From Pisolithus tinctorius (taxonomy: Eukaryota > Basidiomycota > Agaricomycetes > Boletales > Pisolithaceae), in the NCBI GenBank assembly GCA_024663395.1, contig JANFAH010000006.1, positions 1,488,001 to 1,552,000 of the forward strand: a stretch of 64,000 nt of DNA, in the 5' to 3' direction. Made by a program: the position numbers and the translations under genes. How positions within the stretch are numbered: position 1 is the first letter of the stretch; each line of letters opens with the position of its first letter. Of this stretch, positions 14,401-27,054 are shown piece by piece. The notes below the pieces were generated by a model. That model was not told where the DNA came from, did not search any database, and saw only the letters and a list, made by a program, of their open reading frames with translations.

Positions 14401-15283
14401 GTCTCGTTCAACTAGTCAACTGAAGTATGCTCATCGAAACCTTCACTTTTTAGCTCTCTTTGAAGGACTGGCTGGTGCTGATGCAGACATCGATATCGTA
14501 TGGTCTATCGTGTACTTACTGGGTTTCAGAAATTAATGAAATCTGCAGATTTTCGAGGTTGTGGAGGATTCTGAGGAGGCAGTAGACACTGAAAACTACG
14601 CGGATCGGCCACTTTCTCAGGCTGCTCTTCAGCGTCGAATATCGCGCAAATCGGACAGTCGTCCATCTAGAAGTCCCCTGCGACCTTCACATTCACGGAA
14701 AGAACGCACAGAAAGTCGTCGTACGTCTTCGCCGTCTACTAACCAAGCCTCGGTGCCTCCAAGGTCGAGCGACCCCGCTCGGCATACTTCAACTCCAATG
14801 GCATTGCGCCGGAGACTGAATTCCATGTTCAATAGGACCGATGCGTTGCAGAGTCCCCTGGCCCAGGTCTTCCAGCCCGTTGTTGTCGACGACGAGATAC
14901 CTGAGGAACTTCCTTCTGACAAAGGAACGTCGCTGCAGCCACATTCTAGTAATGGCCACATAGTTAGCTATGGACCAGCCAGCCGACGCCGCCTGACATC
15001 GATGCACCTCGCTTCCAAGCGAGGGTCCGATTCAACTGCGCAGGCGTCAGGTACTTCACGAAGGCCAACATTTCCAGCAATTGATACTCGGCCTGAGATT
15101 CTGGTGACAGCGCCCCTCTCTGCATCTCCAGACCGACAACCTGAGACTGCGGAGGAGGTGGAAGAGAGTATGGGGAGCAGTGGCGGGCTTATGGAATTGT
15201 CCCAAAGGATCAGAGATATGGAGGACAGGCAGAAGCGTATCGAAAATATACTTATCCAACTCTCAGAGAGGCTGCAGAACTAA
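11453..15283 (+). CDS. yvc1: Yvc1/TRPY-like vacuolar cation channel
   Basis: Predicted TRP-type Ca2+ release channel of the vacuole. ATG at 11453 opens MSESQRERQPLLSS, which contains an acidic dileucine (ExxxLL) sorting signal; the next one or two small exons are uncertain. Further on are LTAPDLTYTLVRPLEEKYN, DLCELLAIRLLR, VYQAESSHSILSD, HFYDPHKAPLLDHYR and LKVP. Hydrophobic segments follow: ELAFMVCGLGFTLEKL, FLAVIACLLFPR, LMVLSLRAMMMQFVALMLIA. The pore region is GYSAGTIAWWMLDLWFGLD, then FDVVFGPILMITYACLSNTLLLTVLVSILSNTFA (last membrane helix). The cytosolic tail is acidic and Ser/Arg-rich, ending in a short coiled coil (MELSQRIRDMEDRQKRIENI). Many introns, including two microexons (13333-13353, 13416-13427). 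Stop at 15283. Family recognised from residue patterns; channel function is inferred. Confidence 0.78.
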
Positions 15284-15478
15284 CAGGAGTGGGGAGGACT
15301 ATGCTGGTGCAACCTCGCACTTCTTGATGAGCAACTACTGTACACAGATCTTTGCTTCACATTCCCAAAGAAAAGCCGCGTAACTAAGTAACTAGCTGGA
15401 CGTAAAATACAAAGTGTAACGGAAGGGATGATATGAAAAACGATAATTTAAATGGCCACAAGTCTCGAGAATAAGATC

Positions 15479-18400
15479 TCACCACCGTCGCGAACCCCGC
15501 TGTGGACCAGTATCTGGTCTGCCCCCGTCATCTTGACCTCGACCACGGCCCCAACCGGAGTCCACTGGTCGATACGACGGCGGACCACCACCTCTACCCC
15601 ATCCTCTACTTCTACCCCGCCCCCTTCCGCCTTGCCAACCTCCCCGATCACCTCTGTCATATCCCGGCCCTCGGCGGAAATCGCGGTCGTCGTTGAGGTG
15701 GTCATAGTGGCCATGATTGGGGGCACCTCGACCAGATGGACCACTGGGGGGTTGACGTATCGGGGAAGGGATCGAGTGTTGTGACGTTGGCTGAGTGCCA
15801 AACTGTGACACCGAAACTGAATTAGGAGAGAAGGGCGGAAAGTTCAGCATCGCGCCATTCCATTGTGGTGGCGCGGCAGCACCTGGCTGCAGGATGCGAG
15901 GCTGCTGTGGCGTACTACTTGTGTTTCCAAGGGCTGATGCGACCCCCATGGGAAGACTGGACATGCTAGACACACCATTGCTGGACGGTAGAGCTTGCAA
16001 TATTGCCTGTATCTGTTCGGGAGAAAGAGCCGCAACTTCGGCGGCGAGTGCCGGGTTTGCAAGCTGGGGATAAGCCTGGATCGCTGGGAGCAATGGCGAT
16101 ATAGGGCCCGCATGTGAGTGGGGCTGAGGCTGCGGCGGAATGGAAGCACCAGCACCCGGAACATTAAATGAAGTAGACACAGGAGGTAAAGAAGACACGA
16201 CAGGGGGCGGCGGTAGAGCAGGTAAAGCGGTGAGTTTTCCTTTCACAAGAATCCAAATTCCAACGATGATGTCGGAAGTGCGCACTTTCGGCAAGCGCAA
16301 GTCATCCAACAACTCCATATAGTCAGGTAGTGGTGCATTTGCCCGGAGCGGAACCAGGTAAAGCTCCTTGCCTGGATGATGATCTTTGGGGCTTTGGCCC
16401 CATGGGAACACTAGTCCATGGCGACTAAGGAAAAGTGGTTGTAAGCAACCGTACAACGTAACAAAAAAGAACAGGTGCACGTACTTCTTCTTCAGTAAGA
16501 AATCAATAAATGTCTGGAGCTTCGCGTCAGCCGGCTCTGGCAAGAATGCGCACGCTATAAGCTCTTTCTGCGGATTCAGCCTCATTTGCAAGAGGAATTG
16601 CGCTGCTACATCTGTTTGTACTCGTCCTTCGATGCGGAGGGTGTCAGAAACAAACAGTGTCTTCCAAAGAATAGAAGTTGCGTCTAAATTCCTGCCACCC
16701 ACTTGACGGGCAGTGACATGCGCTTCCTCTGCGACAGGAGAATCTAGGGGTAAGGCAATCTGAGCCGAGTCAGTGACACCTGCATTGAGAACACTTGGGG
16801 GCGTCTGACCTTTCCTTGCCATACCGTGGGCATGGCCTTTAATGGAGCCTCGGGATCCTCCACGGCCTTAACCTCAGGTTCTTGCTCCTTCTCGAGGAAC
16901 ATGTCAAAGTCTTGATCAGTTGCTTCTTGATGGGAAGTGTCAGTACTCATGGGCTGATCTTTGACTTCCAGGACGGGTGCCTCCTCTGGTTTCTGTGGCA
17001 CTGATTCCTCCTTGGGGGCTGACCACAGCGCGTTCAAATCAAAGGTAGTCTTTACAGGAGTTTCCGGTTTTAGTAATTTGTTCTGCGTCTCTGCGACACT
17101 GTCGTGAGCTGTAGGGGAGGAAATGTCCGATAGCTCCAGAGGCGAAGGGTCGGGTTGAGCAGACGGAACAGGTTCATCCGACGTCACTGGTCCCTCTAGT
17201 GCTGCGATAGGTTGAAGATCGGTCGTACCCTCCCGAGGTGAGGGCTCTTCGTCATGAAAATGAATGAGGTCAGCTATGTCAAGCTCCGGTTCTGAAAGTT
17301 GCATTTGGTAGGGATGTGCAAATAGGGAGTGAGCGGCTGGTCTCTCGCCACTTCCAACTGTTGGCGAGAGAGAATCAGAGGATACCACCTGCGAAGTGGC
17401 GGAAGGTGGGTCACCCCACGCTGGACCATGGCTCGTAATTGGCGATTCAGGCGGAACCGACCCATGAGACATGGAGTTGGTCTGTTGCTTCTGATGCTGC
17501 TCTGCCGCACGGAGTCTCGCTTGACGTTCTCTCTCACGCCGTTCTTCTTCTTCCCTCTCGCGCTCTTTTTCACGCTCGCGCACAAGAACCGTGGCTTCGC
17601 CGTTGACATCCTCAATATCTTGAAGACCTTTGTGCGTAATTTTCGCGCGGGGAACAGTCGTCTTTTGCAAAATGGAATGCTCCAGTGCCTCTTGCTCGGC
17701 CATCTTTATCGATTGCTTTGTCTCTTCGTTAGCCAGATCAGTGGAGGACATAAGTGCGAGCTCCTTTGCTGATATAGAAGAGAAGCATATGCGCTTATGA
17801 ATGGCGACACGATCGGCCTGACTCAGGTTGAAGGTAAGCATACGGAACCGCTCCCTACAACAGTCGATCAATAACACGGGTAAACACGCGAACTTGATAC
17901 GAGATCGCTTACTTATACTTGGGGCCCACGCCTAGCTTCCCGTGCTTGTCTGGTTCGGCATAAATATCGAATATAGACTGTTCGAGCTCAGAGGCGAACG
18001 TCTTCGCTTCATTTTCCAAACGTTGCTTGCCTGTTTCGTCGAGGTCTTCAGGTTTCAATTCGATCTTGTTGCCAGAACCATCTGGCGAATCTGCGGAAGG
18101 ATATCTCAGGAACACCGGTAAGAACATTTCTTGCAATTTCCCCAGGCAATATTTCCTGGCCACATCTTCCTCAGCGGAGGCGGCGCCATCCGATGACTTC
18201 CTGCGCTTGGCCGCCGGTGTTTGCGATGCAGCAGTTGACTTCCGTTTCAACTGGCTGCTAGACGCGGGTGACATTTTCCTCTCGGATGATCCGCGTGACG
18301 GGTTACCGCCCTTTCGCGACGATTGCCGACCATCCTGTATATCGCCAGGCTGTTCGTCCGAGTCTGATGATTCCGGGTACTTTCGTGCGCGGCGCTAATA

Positions 18401-19651
18401 GATCGCGGACATCATGATCAACTCAGGTAAATATGGGGTATATGTGGCGGCACACCTTGGAGAAACTCTTTCCTTTGGCTTTTTCCGGCTCTGCTACATA
18501 TTCGTCCTCGCTATCTGCTTCTTCTTCGGACTCGGACGGCAACAAGGCCGGCGGCGGTGTAGACACGAACCGATCAGAGTTTTCCTCGTTGCGTCCACGA
18601 TTGGACGCATCTTGGTGGCCATCTATGTTCTCCCATTGCACTGTAGCGATAGTAGTCAGTAAACGTTGCACCACGTAAAACTAGACACCAGACAGAAACA
18701 GGGCGGCTCTGCGACTCGATATCGCCGACATAGCCTGCGTTACGTTTTACACGACTACCATCCCTACAAATGCTCATACAGACGCCTACCCTGCACTTCA
18801 GACAGGTGGGTGTATCAAAGCTACCGGCTCATACCAGACCAAGTGATCATTCGACTCAACGGACAGAGCTGACGCCAATAACGTAAAGCCTTAGCCTTGC
18901 GGTGACGCACAGCCATGTGGCTTGCCCGACGCACGAACACGACCACGGCGTTATGATAGCAACCATCGTGCGAGCTAGTCACAGATGGTCTGGAAAGAGC
19001 GCGAACAAGGTGCCTCTCACGAGTAGGGAAGTGCTTGCAAGGGGTACAAAACTCATATCATCGAAGTACATTGTGTAACGCAGGAGAGTCGAGCATGATG
19101 TAGAATGAGCGGAACATAAGCCTTTGACACTCACTTATACTGCGTCGACCGGTCTTGGCGTGGCAAGTAGGGCAAACGTAAACCTCTGGAAAAAAAAAAA
19201 AAAGATAAACATCCGGATGAGAAGACGTGGCGGAAGACGGTAAATCGATACTTACCAAGTTCTGATGCGTCCTCCAAACCAAGGTTGACACACCGGAAAT
19301 GGTACCTAAATCGTAGGCAGATAGATTGGACGAGGCGCTTGGAAGCGCAGACAAGAACACATACCATTCATTGCATAGCGAGCAGCAGACCATTGGAGAT
19401 CCATCGTCGGGTTGATCGCAGAGACAGTATTTGGTTGCTGTATCATCGTGTGCAGTTTTCATGAAAGGTTTGGGTGTTTTGCCCCTGGCAGGCTTGATCT
19501 TATTTTCCTTCTCGCCGTCACTCCCATGGTCGTCAGTCTTGGACATTTTTTCACGATGTCGAGTGTATTTAATGGTGGAAGCGTCCTTTCCAACGGCCAT
19601 GGAGCCGCCCTTGGCAGCCAGACTCGATTTTCTTCTTGAGCGGGACGCCAT
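15479..19651 (-). CDS. bye1: Bye1-type PHD / TFIIS-M / SPOC protein with RGG tail
   Basis: Nuclear protein predicted to bind RNA polymerase II and methylated histone H3, as yeast Bye1 and animal PHF3/DIDO do. Start ATG 19651 gives MASRSRRKSSLAAKGG. The PHD finger reads KYCLCDQPDDGSPMVCCSLCNEWYHFRCVNL and VYVCPTCHAKTG. A basic region with QLKRKSTAA and AAKRRKSS leads to the TFIIS central domain: YCLGKLQEMFLPVFLRYP, KHGKLGVGPKYKERFRMLTFNL and ADRVAIHKRICFSSISAKELALMSS. After a disordered acidic part comes the SPOC domain (LWKTLFVSDTLRIEGRV, LLDDLRLPKVRTSDIIVGIWIL). The last about 70 residues are an RGG-rich tail not found in yeast Bye1 as far as I recall. One intron (18641-19134) is about 494 bases, far longer than the rest; the join (SIMQWENIDG) is in phase. 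Confidence 0.87.
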
Positions 19652-21406
19652 CAGTTTGGTCGAGTGGATCGTGAGTCGAAGTCAGCATAAGTTCAAACTC
19701 CGACGCGTCCCGCGGTGGCGCAAAAACAGCCGATGGTGACGTCGAGCAACAGAAAATTTACGGGATCGAGTCATCTGTCAAATCTTTGGAATTGTTTGGA
19801 TGACGAGCAGCATGGAGGACTTTCAGCTTGTAGACCACCAACACATGTGAATCTCAAACTATCGTTACAATATCGTCAAATAGGCGCCAAATTTCGGCGT
19901 CTTCTGGAGGTGTCAAGTCTGATACCGGCTCGGCAGCTATATTGAGACCATATCTCGACGGAATTTGCGGCGAAATATTTTGCTGCCAAATTGGTAGATA
20001 ACCAAATTTGGTGGAATATTGAGACTTAGTAAGGCGTGGGAATAATAATATAAACATTTGTCCGACAGCACCCGATACTCCTATCTGTACACGAATCACA
20101 AGACCCCTGAGTGTGGAGCATTTTCGTTCTCAAGCTCATTGCCGCCCTCACTTCTGCATCTTCGGTTGCATGAATGATTCTTCTTCAGAAGACCCTATAG
20201 GCACATACCGTTACCCGTCTGTGATTAAGTATAGCCTCACCGCATTCGCGCTTTCCCAAGAAGAGACTTCTTCCCGGTTTGAAACAACCGTTTGCGTGTA
20301 GCACAACTTTGGAAGCAGCTGTACTATCGTTACCGGTCGAAGGATAGCTGGTTTGAACTTGCGGTAGGGGGATATACTCCTAAGAGCGCGTCATCACTCT
20401 TGGCACTCTGCCGGCGGCGTACAGATCGAGGCAGTCATCGATGGGGGCGTGGTGACTTGATGGACATTCGCTTTAACCGGTTAAACCCGCGCGGGTGCCA
20501 CATTTTAAACTTGAACCCTGTGTGGAGATGTGAATTCTCCGCTAAGTGTAGTATCAACTGTCGACTGACAGTGGATCGATTCGGTGCTTGCAGATGGCTC
20601 TATGACAGTGTGTGGTTTGTGATCGGAGCGGGTTGTAGCTGTCCGTCGAATCGGAAAGCTTCGGTTTTCCATAGATGTCCATTTGCTCCGGTGGTGTATC
20701 GCTGGAGTGACCATCCATCTATTTCCCCTACCACATGATGACCCCAGCTGCATCCGAGTAGCCCACCCTTGGGGCCATCTCAAGCTGCCATTCTTCCCCG
20801 CTCATTCAGACTTAAACTTGCTCTCATTCGCCCCGGACACCCGAGTTTACCTCGTGGTTGGTGCTTTCTCTCGCTTACCAGGACACGTTGTCTGCAAGCG
20901 TATCCCTGTGCTGGTGGGCGCTCAGGGAACTAACTATTCATGGGAATAGGTCCCCATTGAGCCCGTTCCTGCTCTGGAGAACCTCGCGCTCAAAGTTGTT
21001 TTCTACCGTCGGTGCTGACTGAACTCCCTGTGTCCTCTATCTAGATTATACCCCGCAGCGGCTATCATCTAACTTCCTGCCAGTTGCAACGACCTGAGGA
21101 TTCTTTGGCTTACAAGTTTGGGGTGAGATTCATTTTACTTTATTAACGTTCCCCGCTCTTCTCCCGTCACGGCCTTGCCCCCGGCTGTGTTCATTCCGTG
21201 CTCAAATAAAGGAGCCTTTTACGACAGACCACTGATAGCATTGCGGCGTCTATATCTTAGGTGGCGATCCTTACTATCATACACGTTCACTCCACCTTGC
21301 CAACAGCACGACTACACCCTCGTTCGGTTCCAAGCACAAAGGGCTCCTCGTCGTTCTCGACTTTGTCTCCGTGTTGTAAAACTCCGGCTATACATGCGGA
21401 CCGCAC
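19652..21406. other. Long divergent intergenic region, no gene seen
   Basis: About 1.75 kb between the bye1 and septation-kinase starts. Open frames here (for example 20292-20738) have no recognisable domain, no intron pattern and no sensible composition. Pyrimidine-rich stretches near 21080-21400 look like the 5' untranslated region of the downstream gene. No tRNA or repeat recognised. Confidence 0.5.
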
Positions 21407-24400
21407 ATGCCAGGTGTTGCGCTACCAGATACTTCCAAATCACAGATACTCGACCCCTTCCATATGGCCTCGCTGCAGCGCAGCAATGACAAATCGACGG
21501 CAAACTCCACCACCTCGTCTTCTCTTGTTCAGTCGTCTAATGCTTTTGATACTTCAGATTCAGCCGCGCAGCCTTCGTCATCGACGACGTTCAAGCGATT
21601 GCGATCCTCATTTGGGCATGGCTTTAGAACAGCGACGCGTTCCAGAGCCAAGGCCCCACCCGTCGCTGATGGCGAATTCGGAACTATTACGGTGAAAGGC
21701 GAGGCAGGGGATCCGGCACGTCATGGTGAGACCAGCGGTGTTGGCCAGGGCGAGGACAAGGGGACCTCGAACATGCTTAGAAGGCTGGAAACGAAGGTGG
21801 GCGTTCGATTTGCAAGGCGGGACTCGACTACGGCCCCTTCAAACCCGATCGCACCTGTTGGTGATCCGAGCAAGGATAACAGAGAGCATGTTGACAATGC
21901 GGACAGAGCAAGCACTCGCGTGGCTGGATGGAGGAACTTCATGACCCCTACCCTGCAACAGGCCTCTGCATCTTCACCTGCTTTGCACCTCTCCTTGCAG
22001 GCTCCGCCATTTACAACCTCTAGACCGGCGGTAATGCCCTCTTCCTCGTCACCGAGTGCTAGGTCGTTCTCACCTTCGCGCGATCGGCCCCGCCGGGCGA
22101 GTGCGCAACCAACACCTCAGGAAATCGGTGCACCGCAGCCCCTAGCACCCCGTCGGCCACTCAGGAACAGCTCCCGTTCGCCAGAGCGCGGTAATACGGT
22201 CTCTCCATTGCCACGAGCGAACAGACATAGACCATCCCCTATTTCACCGCCTGGTCCTCGGTCTTCATTAGACACTCAAAGCAGGAACCGTGACTTACCA
22301 ACTCCCCCTGAGTCCCCCAGCCCTCCACCTGGAGTGCGGGGAGGAGTTGGAAAGTGGACCCGGCTGCCAGCGTCGGCAAATGCGAGCCAAGCTTCCCTGA
22401 GTAGTCAGCCAACATCCCCGGGGTGCTCGTACACAGCCAACCAGACTCATGCTAGGACGCCCACTAAACGGATAGTAACGCCAACCTCTGTCCGTGGTTC
22501 TGCTTCTCCTTCTTCAAGCAATATTCCGTCAGACAGTAGCGGCCCTCCAAGCTCCCCAACGCCACTGCCCAGAAGACCTTCAATCAATTCATCCGGGCGA
22601 CCGTCGTTTGAGACGGCACGTCGACCATCTGCTGAAATACCCCGAAGAGGTTCGACTGATACCCAGCGGCGGCCCACAGCGTCACCCACTCCCCGCACTG
22701 CCTCGCCCTCTGGCACAGCGCGATCGCGGGCGACCTCCCCTTCTCAGCGTTCCTCTGTCTATGGTCACGGTCGTAATCTGAATATGTCATCGATTTCCCT
22801 TATTTCACCCTCTACTCCAGAGCAACGTGAGCTTATTCGTCTTGCTATGTCGGTGCTTTGTAAAGAGTTGCGCAAGCCTCCGCCTCATCTGTCGCGTGCT
22901 GACCGTCAAAGAGAGTGGGCGGAGGTAGAGGTCCGCATGCAACCCTTGATCAGGGTGGAACGAGTCTGGGGGAAGAGCAGCCGCATAGCTAGCGCAAGTG
23001 CAAGCCAGGTAACATTTACGGGTTTGAGCTCTGCGAGTGTGGTCAGTAATGCCGGAGAGGAAAGGGAGAGGAAGCTATTTTGTGACGCGCTCAGAGACGG
23101 CGTCATCCTCTGCCAGTGAGTTTCGTCGACCCTTCGTGTGGAACGCAGCTTATGTTTTACATGAGGTTGATGAACAAGCACCGACCTAACATGATTCCTC
23201 GCGTTGACCCGAGAGAGGATGGCTTCAAGCGCCTGACCAACATTACGAAATTCCTCGCCGCGTGTCCATCTCAGGGCGTGCCTTCTGATGATCTGTTTTA
23301 CCGGGACGACCTCATCGAAGCTACACCGGAAGCTCTGTGTCGCGTGGCGCGCACCATCATTGCACTTCTGAAGCTATTCGAGACGCCCACAATTGGCGAA
23401 TCCAAAGTGATAACTGGACAGAAGAAAACGGATGGTACAGCCACCGGTACCGGTAGTGGACTCTCTTTCTCGCTCACATCCCAATCCAATGCAGCACCTT
23501 CTGTGCCTAACTCGTTACCGCAGCAATCAGTATCTCCGGTTACCTCACACCCAGGACCGGGCTGGAAATCTGGACGTCCCCCTGAGTCGTATCTTCACCC
23601 GACGAGGCCAGACAGTCCCCATTCCGGGACATCCAGTGGCACAGCACGTCACGTCACGTTGGAAAGCAGACACGCACCCTCCACCACGAACAGCTGGAGT
23701 GGTGACCTGACTAGAGGCGGACAGACCCCACCGCCTCCTAAACCACCTCCACGTACTCAATACCATTCGAAGCATGATGACGACAGCGATGGTAGTCTGC
23801 TTTCGAGCATCAAGCCACTCGAATTCCCAAGACGTGAACCTCTCTCTCAGTGTTCTAGTCCTACAGGAGATACCGGATGTGACGTTCCTGTCAGACAATC
23901 AAGAACGTCGAGCAATATCACAGAGAACACCGCATACTCAAGTATATTTGACCTAAGGCGCAACAGCAACGCGCAAAATAAGTTCGGCACTGTTAGGACT
24001 GTCACTACGGAAGCCACCTCGCTGGGTTCAGAGGTCCCATCCTTTACACGAACTGAGGCAAGCTCCCTTGCTGCCTCGCTGGCGGAGGAGATGGGGAGGA
24101 GACGTAGCACCAGCACGGAGGGTACCAGAATTTCCGATCGGAAGCCTAGTGAACCTGTTGTTCCGGATCTTGTCAGCCTTACGGAGGAAGAGGAGAACAG
24201 CGCCTGTGGGTCAAGTTCACGCGACACTCACCGAGACAAAGCCAGAGAGCCTCAGACTAATAAGGACGTTGTTCGGCTCGGCAAAGGCAAGTGGCCTGAC
24301 GACTTCATTGACGCCTTTCGACCAGCGGTTCCCTCCCGACAAATCCCTACCCGTGCCACTGTTGATGTCGCAGATTCGAGTCCGCGGTGCTCCGCCCCTC

Positions 24401-27054
24401 TCTCCATCTCACCGAGTCGAAAGCTTTCCATCATCGCCCCACCAAAGCCAATCGATGGTTCTGATGCTCTCTCTCGCCGGCCGAGCCACCGTGCCAGGCA
24501 AAGTGTAGATACGCCTATTTTGATGCCCAAGGAATCAATTTTACGTATCGACGCTGCACCAGATAGTCCGTCTGCTAGTGGATCCAAAATAGTCCTACGT
24601 CGCCAAAGCACGCGGACGACGGCTTTACTAAGAAACGAGCCACCATACGCATCACGCTTCAATCACAGCGACGTCGAGAGGGAAGGCAGTTCGTCTGTCA
24701 TCCCGTTTCCGAGAGCGGTGTCTGGCGACCACAGCGTCAGTGCATCCCCGACGCCTGATGTCTCTATCAAGCGCGACAGATCAACGAGCCAAGATGTTTC
24801 ACGGAGGCGCAGCAGGCCAACATCATACGATGAATTAGGTAGATCTCGTCGTTCGAGGTGCGGAAACAGCATTTGTCATTGGACATCTGGTTAATCATCC
24901 ACCCTAGTGAAATGCTGATGAGGGATTCGATGGATGGAAGTGGGATACGGTTGGCGATCACCGTCATGGAAGCAGGCAAGCAGCCCGTTCAATATGTGAG
25001 CTCAGTGCAGGCGTCCACGCGAAAATTTTCACTCATCGCCACCCCAGCAACTAGGCAACTGCATTGGTCGTGGCCAGTTCGGTACCGTGTACCGAGCTTT
25101 GAATATGTCAACCGGTCAGATGGTGGCTGTTAAGCGGATACGACTCGAAGGCTTGAAAGAGGACGAAGTCACACAACTCATGGAAGAGGTAGACCTCATG
25201 AAAAGTCTGTCCCATCCCAGTATTGTCAAGTACGAAGGGATGGCACGCGACAATGACACCTTGAACATAGTTCTTGAGTAAGTCTTCTGGCATCGTTGAC
25301 ACACCTTTGGCTCACTCTGTGGAGGTACGCGGAGAGCGGGTCTCTTGGTCAAACCCTCAGGGCATTTGGGAATCTCAACGAGCGCCTCGTTGCCGGCTAC
25401 GTTGTCAAGATATTGGAAGGTCTGCACTACCTGCACAAATGCCAAGTAGTTCACTGTGATCTGAAAGCTGCGAATATCCTCACCACTAAGACTGGCAATG
25501 TCAAACTGTCGGACTTTGGAGTTTCCCTCAATCTAAAGGCCGTGCAGCGAGAAATGAACAATGTGGCAGGCACACCAAATTGGATGGCACCAGAGGTCAT
25601 CGAGCTGAAGGGTGCTTCGACCAAATCGGACATTTGGTCTTTGGGATGCACTGTTATTGAGCTGCTAACGGGGCGACCCCCTTATGGGGATATCACGAAC
25701 AGCATGACAGGTGTGCATCTTCATCTGCATCTTGCAGCATGTAGCGTGCGGTAGCTCACAACAACTAACCAGTGATGTTCCGAATTGTCGAGGACGATAT
25801 GCCACCCCTTCCCGAAAACTGCTCAGTTGCCCTGCAAGATTTCCTTCAGCAGTGTTTCAATAAAGACCCCAAGCTGCGCCCTGATGCTGAGACTCTGTGT
25901 GAACATCCGTGGTTGACTTCGAGTTGGGACGCACTTAAGGTATACGCATGCTGTTTTCTTGCCTGGTAGCAAGTACTAACGAAGGTCGCAGGAACTCCGC
26001 CCTCAAGACAGCATACCCTTCCTTCGTCGAGTCAGTACCGACCTACAAAAGACAGATGCTGCCAAGCTGCTGGCCCAGATTGGTTCACCAATTGTCGAAA
26101 GGCTGGTCTCCGAAATTCCCTCTCGGGAAGAGTCCCCGAATCCACCTTCGAAGAGACGCCCATCACTTAAGCCAATATCCCCTCTTCCAGAGGATACTTG
26201 CTTCAACCCCCGAGATCACTCGTTCGTGAAGACGACCTTCGGAAAGCGTGAGTATAGAGTAGTTTTCCACCTGTCGGTTTTTTGGTGACGCCCCTGTGAA
26301 AGCCATGCTTTGTAGAGTCTGCCTAGGGAGTGTGAAAAAGAGCGGCGTTATATGTGACCAGTGTAACCTCATTGCCCATTCGAGTTGTTCAGAAGAGGCT
26401 CCACCTACCTGCGACTTCCGTTCGCAACTTCTGCAGTACGCACAATACGCGGAAATGAATGTCCCCTCGCCGGTTGCAAATGCAGTGGGAACCAGTTATG
26501 GAGCCCCAGTTCCCATGCCACCTCCCCGACCAAGTGCTGACCTATCATCCACCTCTCCGAGTACCGGACCACCAGTACCGATTAAGTCCGCAGCAGCAAC
26601 GGGGTTAAAATTTGTGGGAGGCTTTGGACAGTCGCGCTCATCTCTTTCGGTTGCTCCGCCTTCTTCGCCTTCGCCTGTACCCACTCCACATGGTCAAACC
26701 GAGGAAAAAATGCCCCGGAGGATCTCCTCGAAGCTGTCACGAAATGTCACCTCCTATGACCGACCACATTCATTGTCAAGCAACAGCACAACGACGAAGA
26801 GTTTAAGAACGGCAGACAGTCGTTCTAATCGACAGGATAGAAAGAGCCCCAGCTCTGTTGCACAGCTGAGCGCGACTACCTCCTCGCAGGGTACGGTTTC
26901 CGATGACGATTCGGAAAATTCGTGTTCTGACGTCATTGTGGTCTCATCTGCTGCAGAGCAAGGGGGTTCACGTAACTTACCCGCTGTTGTACCCTCAGAA
27001 TCGGAACCCCAAAAAACGCGAGGCGATAAATCGTCTGGCTGCATGATTCAATGA
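21407..27054 (+). CDS. CH-domain / Cdc15-type kinase / C1-like protein with terminal CaaX box
   Basis: Serine/threonine kinase of the septation/mitotic exit class (S. pombe Cdc7, S. cerevisiae Cdc15). Start ATG 21407 (MPGVALPDTS). About 460 disordered Ser/Pro residues precede a calponin-homology-like domain: LFCDALRDGVILCQLMNKHRPNM, FLAACPSQGVPSDDLFYRDDL, LCRVARTIIALL. A second disordered stretch follows, then the kinase: NCIGRGQFGTVYRAL, MVAVKRIRLEGL, VHCDLKAANILTTKTGNVKLSDFG, AGTPNWMAPEVIELKGASTKSDIWSLG. Next is a Cys/His cluster (CRVCLGSVKKSGVICDQC, HSSC) like a C1 domain. The protein ends CMIQ, a CaaX box. The HRD motif reads HCD. The join across the 216-base intron 24839-25054 is in phase (SYDELG to NCIGRG), so CH and kinase belong to one gene. 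Symbol left blank because cdc7/cdc15 naming differs between species. Confidence 0.85.
25452..25460 (+). other. Catalytic-loop HCD in place of HRD
   Basis: Codons CAC TGT GAT encode His-Cys-Asp where most kinases have His-Arg-Asp. The catalytic Asp, the following LKAANIL and the DFG are intact, so activity is expected but without the usual Arg contact to the activation-loop phosphate. I recall the same change in other basidiomycete members. Confidence 0.7.
27040..27054 (+). other. C-terminal CaaX box codons (Cys-Met-Ile-Gln-stop)
   Basis: The last four codons before the stop of the septation-type kinase read TGC ATG ATT CAA, a CaaX box. Gln at the last position is typical of farnesylation. 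The preceding residues are KSSG. Confidence 0.6.

Noticed and set aside
24839..25054. GCTGATGAG in the 216-base kinase intron, resembling a snoRNA C box
   Set aside because: No convincing D box with a terminal stem at a suitable distance; one short motif is not enough.
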